Shown here in pieces: positions 10,811 through 20,655 of a stretch of 64,000 nucleotides of DNA. Under the pieces are notes generated by a model that worked only from the letters and a program-made list of their open reading frames with translations, did not search any database and was not told the origin of the DNA. The DNA is taken from assembly GCA_014871385.1 (NCBI GenBank), contig CM026423.1, positions 5,432,967-5,496,966 of the forward strand. Direction: 5' to 3'. Source of the DNA: Ceratodon purpureus (lineage: Eukaryota > Streptophyta > Bryopsida > Pseudoditrichales > Ditrichaceae). The translations under genes were made by a program, and so were the position numbers. How positions within the stretch are numbered: position 1 is the stretch's first letter; each line of letters opens with the position of its first letter.

Positions 10811-13800
10811 GAAGGCCGTCCAAGGTATGAAGTTCGAGCACTTTGGACAAATCTTGAGAGGTCATAAAAGGAGTGCCGTTGACGGCACTCCCTTTTGACC
10901 CTCCCCTCATACATGATTTTCCTCCCAAAACCGCTCCCTGTTCAGTTTTTGCGTCCTGCAGAATGGTTTTTTTGCTGTTGGTAATCAACTGTGGAGGCCG
11001 TCCAAGGTATGAAGTTCGAGCACTTTGGACAAATCTTGAGAGGTCATAAAAGGAGTGCCGTTGACGGCACTCCCTTTTGACCCTCCCCTCATACATGATT
11101 TTCCTCCCAAAACCGCTCCCTGTTCAGTTTTTGCGTCCTGCAGAATGGTTTTTTTGCTGTTGGTAATCAACTGTGAAGGCCGTCCAAGGTATGAAGTTCG
11201 AGCACTTTGGACAAATCTTGAGAGGTCATAAAAGGAGTGCCGTTGACGGCACTCCCTTTTGACCCTCCCCTCATACATGATTTTCCTCCCAAAACCGCTC
11301 CCTGTTCAGTTTTTGCGTCCTGCAGAATGGTTTTTTTGCTGTTGGTAATTAACTGTGAAGGCCGTCCAAGGTATGAAGTTCGAGCACTTTGGACAAATCT
11401 TGAGAGGTCATAAAAGGAGTGCCGTTGACGGCACTCCCTTTTGACCCTCCCCTCATACATGATTTTCCTCCCAAAACCGCTCCCTGTTCAGTTTTTGCGT
11501 CCTGCAGAATGGTTTTTTTGCTGTTGGTAATCAACTGTGAAGGCCGTCCAAGGTATGAAGTTCGAGCACTTTGGACAAATCTTGAGAGGTCATAAAAGGA
11601 GTGCCGTTGACGCCACTCCCTTTTGACCCTCCCCTCATACATGATTTTCCTCCCAAAACCGCTCCCTGTTCAGTTTTTGCGTCCTGCAGAATGGTTTTTT
11701 TGCTGTTGGTAATCAACTGTGGAGGCCGTCCAAGGTATGAAGTTCGAGCACTTTGGACAAATCTTGAGAGGTCATAAAAGGAGTGCCGTTGACGGCACTC
11801 CCTTTTGACCCTCCCCTCATACATGATTTTCCTCCCAAAACTGCTCCCTGTTCAGTTTTTGCGTCCTGCAGAATGGTTTTTTTGCTGTTGGTAATCAACT
11901 GTGCAGGCCGTCCAAGGTATGAAGTTCGAGCACTTTGGACAAATCTTGAGAGGTCATAAAAGGAGTGCCGTTGACGGCACTCCCTTTTGACCCTCCCCTC
12001 ATACATGATTTTCCTCCCAAAACCGCTCCCTGTTCAGTTTTTGCGTCCTGCAGAATGGTTTTTTTTGCTGTTGGTAATCAACTGTGGAGGCCGTCCAAGG
12101 TATGAAGTTCGAGCACTTTGGACAAATCTTGAGAGGTCATAAAAGGAGTGCCGTTGACGGCACTCCCTTTTGACCCTCCCCTCATACATGATTTTCCTCC
12201 CAAAACCGCTCCCTGTTCAGTTTTTGCGTCCTGCAGAATGGTTTTTTTGCTGTTGGTAATCAACTGTGAAGGCCGTCCAAGGTATGAAGTTCGAGCACTT
12301 TGGACAAATCTTGAGAGGTCATAAAAGGAGTGCCGTTGACGGCACTCCCTTTTGACCCTCCCCTCATACATGATTTTCCTCCCAAAACCGCTCCCTGTTC
12401 AGTTTTTGCGTCCTGCAGAATGGTTTTTTTGCTGTTGGTAATTAACTGTGAAGGCCGTCCAAGGTATGAAGTTCGAGCACTTTGGACAAATCTTGAGAGG
12501 TCATAAAAGGAGTGCCGTTGACGGCACTCCCTTTTGACCCTCCCCTCATACATGATTTTCCTCCCAAAACCGCTCCCTGTTCAGTTTTTGCGTCCTGCAG
12601 AATGGTTTTTTTGCTGTTGGTAATCAACTGTGAAGGCCGTCCAAGGTATGAAGTTCGAGCACTTTGGACAAATCTTGAGAGGTCATAAAAGGAGTGCCGT
12701 TGACGCCACTCCCTTTTGACCCTCCCCTCATACATGATTTTCCTCCCAAAACCGCTCCCTGTTCAGTTTTTGCGTCCTGCAGAATGGTTTTTTTGCTGTT
12801 GGTAATCAACTGTGGAGGCCGTCCAAGGTATGAAGTTCGAGCACTTTGGACAAATCTTGAGAGGTCATAAAAGGAGTGCCGTTGACGGCACTCCCTTTTG
12901 ACCCTCCCCTCATACATGATTTTCCTCCCAAAACTGCTCCCTGTTCAGTTTTTGCGTCCTGCAGAATGGTTTTTTTGCTGTTGGTAATCAACTGTGCAGG
13001 CCGTCCAAGGTATGAAGTTCGAGCACTTTGGACAAATCTTGAGAGGTCATAAAAGGAGTGCCGTTGACGGCACTCCCTTTTGACCCTCCCCTCATACATG
13101 ATTTTCCTCCCAAAACCGCTCCCTGTTCAGTTTTTGCGTCCTGCAGAATGGTTTTTTTGCTGTTGGTAATCAACTGTGAAGGCCGTCCAAGGTATGAAGT
13201 TCGAGCACTTTGGACAAATCTTGAGAGGTCATAAAAGGAGTGCCGTTGACGGCACTCCCTTTTGACCCTCCCCTCATACATGATTTTCCTCCCAAAACCG
13301 CTCCCTGTTCAGTTTTTGCGTCCTGCAGAATGGTTTTTTTGCTGTTGGTAATTAACTGTGAAGGCCGTCCAAGGTATGAAGTTCGAGCACTTTGGACAAA
13401 TCTTGAGAGGTCATAAAAGGAGTGCCGTTGACGGCACTCCCTTTTGACCCTCCCCTCATACATGATTTTCCTCCCAAAACCGCTCCCTGTTCAGTTTTTG
13501 CGTCCTGCAGAATGGTTTTTTTGCTGTTGGTAATTAACTGTGAAGGCCGTCCAAGGTATGAAGTTCGAGCACTTTGGACAAATCTTGAGAGGTCATAAAA
13601 GGAGTGCCGTTGACGGCACTCCCTTTTGACCCTCCCCTCATACATGATTTTCCTCCCAAAACTGCTCCCTGTTCAGTTTTTGCGTCCTGCAGAATGGTTT
13701 TTTTGCTGTTGGTAATCAACTGTGCAGGCCGTCCAAGGTATGAAGTTCGAGCACTTTGGACAAATCTTGAGAGGTCATAAAAGGAGTGCCGTTGACGGCA

Positions 13801-15500
13801 CTCCCTTTTGACCCTCCCCTCATACATGATTTTCCTCCCAAAACCGCTCCCTGTTCAGTTTTTGCGTCCTGCAGAATGGTTTTTTTGCTGTTGGTAATCA
13901 ACTGTGAAGGCCGTCCAAGGTATGAAGTTCGAGCACTTTGGACAAATCTTGAGAGGTCATAAAAGGAGTGCCGTTGACGGCACTCCCTTTTGACCCTCCC
14001 CTCATACATGATTTTCCTCCCAAAACCGCTCCCTGTTCAGTTTTTGCGTCCTGCAGAATGGTTTTTTTGCTGTTGGTAATTAACTGTGAAGGCCGTCCAA
14101 GGTATGAAGTTCGAGCACTTTGGACAAATCTTGAGAGGTCATAAAAGGAGTGCCGTTGACGGCACTCCCTTTTGACCCTCCCCTCATACATGATTTTCCT
14201 CCCAAAACCGCTCCCTGTTCAGTTTTTGCGTCCTGCAGAATGGTTTTTTTGCTGTTGGTAATCAACTGTGAAGGCCGTCCAAGGTATGAAGTTCGAGCAC
14301 TTTGGACAAATCTTGAGAGGTCATAAAAGGAGTGCCGTTGACGCCACTCCCTTTTGACCCTCCCCTCATACATGATTTTCCTCCCAAAACCGCTCCCTGT
14401 TCAGTTTTTGCGTCCTGCAGAATGGTTTTTTTGCTGTTGGTAATCAACTGTGGAGGCCGTCCAAGGTATGAAGTTCGAGCACTTTGGACAAATCTTGAGA
14501 GGTCATAAAAGGAGTGCCGTTGACGGCACTCCCTTTTGACCCTCCCCTCATACATGATTTTCCTCCCAAAACTGCTCCCTGTTCAGTTTTTGCGTCCTGC
14601 AGAATGGTTTTTTTGCTGTTGGTAATCAACTGTGCAGGCCGTCCAAGGTATGAAGTTCGAGCACTTTGGACAAATCTTGAGAGGTCATAAAAGGAGTGCC
14701 GTTGACGGCACTCCCTTTTGACCCTCCCCTCATACATGATTTTCCTCCCAAAACCGCTCCCTGTTCAGTTTTTGCGTCCTGCAGAATGGTTTTTTTGCTG
14801 TTGGTAATCAACTGTGAAGGCCGTCCAAGGTATGAAGTTCGAGCACTTTGGACAAATCTTGAGAGGTCATAAAAGGAGTGCCGTTGACGGCACTCCCTTT
14901 TGACCCTCCCCTCATACATGATTTTCCTCCCAAAACCGCTCCCTGTTCAGTTTTTGCGTCCTGCAGAATGGTTTTTTTGCTGTTGGTAATTAACTGTGAA
15001 GGCCGTCCAAGGTATGAAGTTCGAGCACTTTGGACAAATCTTGAGAGGTCATAAAAGGAGTGCCGTTGACGGCACTCCCTTTTGACCCTCCCCTCATACA
15101 TGATTTTCCTCCCAAAACCGCTCCCTGTTCAGTTTTTGCGTCCTGCAGAATGGTTTTTTTGCTGTTGGTAATCAACTGTGAAGGCCGTCCAAGGTATGAA
15201 GTTCGAGCACTTTGGACAAATCTTGAGAGGTCATAAAAGGAGTGCCGTTGACGCCACTCCCTTTTGACCCTCCCCTCATACATGATTTTCCTCCCAAAAC
15301 CGCTCCCTGTTCAGTTTTTGCGTCCTGCAGAATGGTTTTTTTGGTGTTGGTTCTTTGTTGTCAAGGCCGTCCAAGGTAAGGAGTTCGAGCACTTTGTAGA
15401 CGTCTTGAGAGGTCATAAAAGGAGTGCCGTTGACGGCACTCTCTTTTGACCCTCCCCTCATCTATGATTTTCCTCCCAATTCGCTCCCTTTTTGACGAGG
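10811..15500. repeat. 182-bp tandem satellite, 25 near-identical units plus one diverged
   Basis: Units start at 10811 and repeat every 182 bp; the unit beginning near 11903 is 183 bp through one extra T. Twenty-five units are nearly identical, and a 26th diverges after about 15340. Each unit has a near-palindromic centre, GAGTGCCGTTGACGGCACTC, first centred at 10880/10881. Four diagnostic sites vary between units: the base after CTGTG (A, G or C), GACGGCAC versus GACGCCAC, AACCGCTC versus AACTGCTC, and AATCAACTG versus AATTAACTG. Their order shows higher-order units of six monomers and then five. The repeated 97-codon reverse frames are longer than the monomer, overlap one another and change frame each unit (182 is not a multiple of 3), so they are not genes. 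This is typical of satellite DNA. Confidence 0.95.
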
Positions 15501-16715
15501 ATCGGAGATGAAGATGGGCTTTGACCATTCCGAAGGCACTGAAAAAGCAGTGCCGTTAACGGCACTGCTTTTGGAGTGCCTTTCGGATGGCAAAAGCCCA
15601 TCTTCATCTCCGAGCTTCTTGACAAGGTCGGTGACGATGATGGGCTTTAACCATTCCGAAGGCACTGAAAAAGCAGTGCCGTTAACGGCACTGCTTTTGG
15701 AGTGCCTTTCGGATGGCAGAAGCCCATCTTCATCTCTGAGCTTCTTGACTAGGTCGGTGACGAAGATGGGATCGATGCCATTCCGAAGGCACTGGAAAAG
15801 CAGTGCCGTTAACGGCACTGCTTTTGGAGTGCCTTTCGGATGGCAGAAGCCCATCTTCATCTCCGAGCTTCTTGACTAGGTCGGCGACGAAGATGGGCTC
15901 CATGCCATTCCGAAGGCACTGAAAAAGCAGTGCCGTTAACGGCACTGCTTTTCGAGTGCCTTTTTGATGGCAGCAGCCCATCTTCATCTCCGAGCTTCTT
16001 GACTAGGTCGGTGACGAAGATGGCTCCATGCCATTTTGAAGGCACTGAAAAAGCAGTGCCGTTAACGGCACTGCTTTTTCAGTGCCTTCAAAATGGCATG
16101 GAGCCATCTTCGTCACCAACCTTCTTGACAAGGATTGGTGATGAAGAAAACTATATGCCATCTGGAAGGCAGTGCAAAAGCAGTGCCGTTAACGGCACTG
16201 CTTTTGCAGTGTCTTTTAGATGGCTCACAGCCCACCTTCATCAGTGCCTTATCAAGAAGCTTGGTGATGAAGGTAGGCTGTGTGGCACCTAGAAGGCAGT
16301 GCAAGAGCAGTGCCGTTAACGGCAGTGCTTTTGGAGTGCCTTTTGGATTGCATAGAGTCACCTTCATTACCAGGCTTCGGTGACGAAGGTGACTCTGTGC
16401 CATCTTATAGGCCCCGCAAAGGCAGTGCCGTTAACGGCACTACTTCTGCAGTGCTTTCTTTATTGGAGAGATCCAACCTATACCGCCGAATTTGTCATAA
16501 GTCTCGGCAGTATAGGGTAGCCCCGTGCAATCTAGAAGGCATTGCAAAAGCAGTGTCGTTAACGGCATTGCTTTTGCTGTGGCTTTTAAATGGTAGAGCA
16601 AAACCTTCTTCGCTGAGCCTTGTCAAGAAGCTCGGTGATGAAGGTGACTTAATTCCATGAATAATGCACTGCAAAAGGAGTGCCGTTAACGGCACAGCAT
16701 TTGCAGTGCTTTCAA
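15501..16715. repeat. ~127-bp tandem array of palindromic (fold-back) units
   Basis: Ten units each centre on GTGCCGTTAACGGCAC, with centres at about 15557, 15683, 15810, 15937, 16063, 16190, 16317, 16432, 16560 and 16687. Spacing is 126-128 bp except one of 115. In the first six units the core extends to a perfect 30-bp palindrome. Imperfect complementarity continues outwards over about 50 bp per arm (for example GATGAAGATGGGCTT on the left and its complement on the right), so each unit can fold into a long hairpin. Units are joined by a short spacer resembling 'cttcttgacaaggtcggtga'. The first centre lies 126 bp after the last satellite core, so the two arrays join in register. Short open frames here are by-products of the repeat. 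Confidence 0.92.
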
Positions 16716-16722
16716 TATTGCA

Positions 16723-18193
16723 ATGGGCCTACCTATAGCTTTTCTGATGATATTTGTTTTGCAATCGGATTGCGCATGTTGCGGGCATGAGATTGGGTTG
16801 TGCATGAATTGGGCTTATCGATGTTCTGATCACCTCAATGGACCTCGTGTTGCAGTTCGCTTATCGGACCGAGGACTCCAGCAGAAGTTGTATGATCTTG
16901 TCAACCAGGAATCAGTGATCACCGCATCTCAATTCAAGAAATTGAAGTGGCAGCCAAAGCCAAAGGATCGACTCTTCATACCTCTTTGTCGTATGGTGTC
17001 ACTGCCGGTGGTTTGCCCTTTCCTGAAGAATGATGTGAACAACCTTGCTGCCCATTTTGTTAGGGATGGTTACATGGAGGGTAATGGATATTTTTATGTT
17101 GCCCTTGAAGACAACCATGGGCATACTTCAGAAGTCACCCCGGCTATCGAAGCCTCCTGGTCCAAGGAATAGAAGGAGGTTAATGACGACTTCGAGCAGA
17201 GCTTGCGCAAAGATGAGGACTTGCTGATATTTTCGAACAAGATGTTCATGGTCTGGGATGGTTACCGTAGGTGTCAGGCCTGGAAGCCGATTATTAAGGA
17301 GTATCATGCGGGAGATATCAATTGGCATTACAGGATGGAAAGTGTAATTCTCGATCCGAGAGGGGACGTACCCTCCGCCTTGACCGCGTTACACGAAGTT
17401 ACCTGGTGAGGGATCTTTGATTTTTAATCTTTGATATGATTTGTCTTCTTTTTTAGAGAGTGCTAATTAACCGGATTTTCTACATGTTCAGGAGGAATCA
17501 GAAATCGCATGTGTCAACTAATCTTGTCCTCAAACTGTACCGCGTCCAAAACATAGCTCCTTAGCCAATCTCTTACTTTGAGGGTCTAGTACCGCAGTCG
17601 GTTCTGGAAGCAACTAAGAAGAAACAGACCGGGAAGAAGAGGACTTGGTACACACTCTCTGTTGAAGCCTTATGCACAGTGCTTTATCAGGTATGCGCTC
17701 CTTAGCCGCGGCAATGCCTTTGATTGAATACCGTTTTATTATCGTGTTGAATAACTTTCACAATTTTGTGTGAATTTAGCAAGAGCTAGGAGAAGCCGCA
17801 CATGCTGCTCAGGAGAGATTTCAGATCAAACACCCAGACCTTGAGCAATGGACCGAGCGCTCTGCCGACGAGTGGGTTGCCTAGGCAGTTAAAGCAGTGG
17901 AGGACAAGCTTATTGGGGAGCTAAGGAAGTATTTGCCGGTTGCAGATCCAAAGCACACAACGGCGTTTCTGGAGGAGGTAAAACTACATTACGAAAAATT
18001 TGATAAGCCTAAGATGCAACAGGAGAAGCTCTGGATGTTGGCAACTTCGGCAATGCCCACGCCGATGATGATCAAGTGGCTCCAGAGGTGGAACTCTTCT
18101 CTAGCGATTTGGGATGCGTATAAGTTTCCGAAGCCTAACTTCGCCGACGTTGTATTTCCTCCATGGCTCCATAAGGCCACTTGGTAGGCTCAA
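16723..18193 (+). pseudogene. Spliced gene-like copy broken only by TAG codons; DGxR motif
   Basis: Three exons splice in phase: 16723-17405 (donor GTGAGG), 17492-17690 (acceptor TGTTCAG, donor GTATGC) and 17780-18193 (acceptor AATTTAG, donor GTAAGT). The coding frame holds throughout, but TAG interrupts it at 17170, 17572, 17882 and 18185. There are no frameshifts and no TAA or TGA. Exon 1 has FSNKMFMVWDGYRRCQAW, resembling the DGxxR signature of ParB/sulfiredoxin-fold proteins, followed by ESVILDPRGDVPSALTALHEV. Exon 3 has KLWMLATSAMPTPMMIKWLQ. The true 5' end is unclear because the frame runs back into the palindromic array. Function unknown; the ParB-like reading is tentative. Confidence 0.5.
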
Positions 18194-18345
18194 GTAAGTT
18201 ATTTCACTTCTTTTCAAGATTCAATTTACTGCCCCTCAAAACCACTGCCGTTGACGGCAGAGCTAAGGGGCAGAATGTCTGTGCTGTATGAGCGGTTGGC
18301 TTATGCGAGAGAGGGGCAGAATGTCTCTGCTGCTCCTTCGCCCGC

Positions 18346-19020
18346 ATGAACCCGAGGCTCATGCGGGTACCACTGGCCCCCACCCTTTGGCACTGCCCTA
18401 TCTGTAAACAAGGTCCCAGCCCTGATACATATTTGTGTCGATGGAATATTGAACGAGATGGTTTGTATGTTTCTCAGTTCCATCCTTTTAGCGGTAGACA
18501 TCAGTTTAAGCTATTTGGGCATTGGAAGGAGGACGAGGACCACCACGAACATCTGGCAGAGTATAGGGTGTCTATTTTTAATGATCTGGATGATGAATTA
18601 ATGCTTACATATGGAGTTGTAGATGGCACAAGGAAAACTGTGAAAGTTCCTAGACGCCTTCGAGTACATGTACCAGAACGTTTTTTTTCGAATATCCTTA
18701 AATCGACGCACCAATGAACATTTACTGAGTTCGACTTGGATATGCTATTTTAAAGACCTAGGGGCTATGGCTTATCGTAGAGATATTAAAAATATCGACA
18801 CCTCCTCTGCTAAACCACGTTTCAATGCCTATCGAGTGTATAGATTGCGCATGGAAAGCAGATAATGAAGGGATTTGGCTGTATCGAGTTGGATGTGGGC
18901 AAACCGGATCAATTTGGGAAAAACGATTTGACTGGGTTCCAATACGGAAGCGGACAAGAAAACCTGACGATGAAGATCAACCAGCAAAGCGTCCAAAACT
19001 ACAGCATACGGAACTTTGAA
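18346..19020 (+). pseudogene. Fragments of an unknown conserved domain
   Basis: A frame from 18346 to 18717 encodes CPICKQG, then WNIERDGLYVSQFHPF and EYRVSIFNDLDDELMLTYG. A second frame, 18825-19019, ends in a basic KRPKL-type stretch. The same domain, diverged, appears at 54754-55029 (EGVYVSQICHQ, EFSISIMNDLEYVVMITFG), which supports a real protein family. The fragments follow the TAG-interrupted copy at 16723-18193 and may be its 3' exons, but the joining exon is unclear and TGA and TAA stops interrupt it. A palindromic core, CACTGCCGTTGACGGCAG, sits just upstream at about 18243. I do not recognise the family. Confidence 0.4.
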
Positions 19021-19539
19021 ATTTTATGAGCTAGAGGCTTTTCTTATATATTAATTAAACGAAAAACGTTGACCATTTCATATTATTTTGATTCCTCTCA
19101 TTTTAAAATTATACTCAAAACACTCTTAGTAATAGTTCGTAAATATGAATACTTTAATTAATCTTTAAAGGTCGATAACCTCTTCCATGATACCAATCTC
19201 ATCTATTATTCTGAGACTCCCATAACTATTAGAAATTTCTTTAAATGTTAATCTTTTGTTTTCATAATACAAACATCATTTGTTCTCAGAAGAGACCCAT
19301 AACTATAAAAACTTACATAACAAAGAGTAATCTTTTTTTATAATTCCAAGCTCAGGTGTTATTCTTCGAAGAAACCCAGACACGAGGTCAGGCAAGAATA
19401 TCTGTCCTTGCTAAAAACACAAAGACAGGTTCTTTCCGCTACAATCCTCTGGAGTCCTTTACCGCATTCAAACACCCCACTAGTTGCCTATTTGTTAGAG
19501 TAATAATCCTTCGGGGGATATACAGTCCAACTCTTGTCG
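19021..19539. other. AT-rich spacer, no gene seen
   Basis: No coding or RNA feature is supported. The phrase 'agagacccataactat' and a related variant occur near 19215 and 19290, a weak internal repeat. Confidence 0.4.
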
Positions 19540-19880
19540 ATATCAAAACCAGCAATTTTCGCCATCCGATATGATCACTTCGGACAGCTGAACAACTGGA
19601 TTCTCAACGGCGGTGGAGGCCAAGGGATACGGGATAAGGGACTGGTCTATGATACGGAGAAGCTCATTGGTACAGAGCACTGTTCACCGCCATTCACCAT
19701 CACCAACATGGAGGCGTCCGATGTGCCTAAACGGCGGCAGGTCCATGCCTCGTTCCCTGGCCCGCTCCACCTCCACCAGCCAGGGCCGCAGCTCCTCATA
19801 ACTCGCCGGTGCCTTGGTGGCCAAACCCACAACGGCTCTCGTCGCATTACGCACCTTCTGCATTGCGCAAGACACTAAAT
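19540..19880 (-). pseudogene. GC-richer coding-looking fragment, unknown
   Basis: The reverse strand encodes a segment with VRNATRAVVGLATKAPASYE, then RPWLVEVERARERGMDLPPF and GRLHVGDGEWR. After an in-frame TGA the frame continues through CTNELLRIIDQ. Base composition is markedly more GC-rich than the surrounding DNA and the residue pattern looks protein-like, so this is probably an exon remnant. I do not recognise it. Confidence 0.3.
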
Positions 19881-20575
19881 TGTTGTTGTCTTAAAACGTT
19901 CCACGCAAGCTTGCACATTTACTTATCCAAACTCGTACGCTACCTTCGCATACAGCACAGAATGTTGGGGCTTGTGTCACTATCCTAATACGCCACCTAG
20001 AAACAAGCTCAAGAAACAAAGAATCGCCTCCTTCTGTGGAACCCAACTGCTGTTTCGTGATGAGAATCTCTTACTTGTATCACTCGAATGAAGAAGTTTC
20101 GCTGCGTAGGAAGACGGAGTAATCTTCGATGAAGACAAGGACTCTGACAAGGTATATCTTGGTTTCAGCAATTAAATTATTGTACACGAGCTTTGAAATA
20201 TTCCAGGAAGTTTTCAGACCTTGCCTCCTTCATGTTCTGTGAAATTTGTTTTTTCCTTTGTGCAATTACATAATTCTATGAAAGAATTATTTTTTTGATC
20301 TAAAACTCAACGCCTGATCATTGTATCTTGCCTAAACCCATGACAAATCTAACAAAATATATGCATGACGTCATCATGACATCAGCCCTAATTTATACCA
20401 TTTCATAGAAACGTAATAAACTGAAGTGATTTTAAACCAGAAATCCACGGAATTACACACTTTTTTCTTAAAAAAGTAACTACAAAAATGCCATATTTCC
20501 CTATTTTCCCGCGGTTATAGGGGTATTATTAGTATTGAAAATTTTGATAAAGGTAAATTCTGTGCTCGCCATTCT
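19881..20575. other. Spacer upstream of the retroelement
   Basis: AT-rich DNA with no supported gene. It leads into GCTCGCCGCTC-type repeats at 20580. Confidence 0.35.
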
Positions 20576-20579
20576 CTGC

Positions 20580-20635
20580 TCGCCGCTCTCCGCTCGCCGC
20601 TCGCAGCACGCATGGTAACTTCCCTCCTATCTACA
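20580..20635. repeat. GCGAGCGG module, inverted copy of 6893-6950
   Basis: This segment (CGCTCGCCGCTCGCAGCACG, then CATGGTAACTTCCCTCCT) is the reverse complement, with few changes, of 6893-6930 (AGGAGGGAGACTTG, then TATGCGTGCTGCGAGCGG). Both copies have short GC-rich repeats on one side and AT-rich DNA beyond. They lie about 13.7 kb apart in opposite orientation. They could be the ends or the shared promoter module of one element family. Confidence 0.6.
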
Positions 20636-20655
20636 ATAACGAACAGAAAACAAAC

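Noticed and set aside
10803..15283. Series of 97-codon reverse-strand ORFs as a tandem gene family
   Set aside because: The frames are longer than the 182-bp monomer, overlap one another and shift frame each unit; they are a by-product of satellite sequence.
15508..16660. Overlapping frames on both strands with repeated KAVPLTALL-type peptides
   Set aside because: They are translations of the palindromic core and appear equally on both strands, as expected from a palindrome.
10811..16715. CRISPR-like array
   Set aside because: Repeats are 182 and 127 bp with no short repeat plus variable spacer pattern, there are no cas genes, and the context is a plant nuclear genome.
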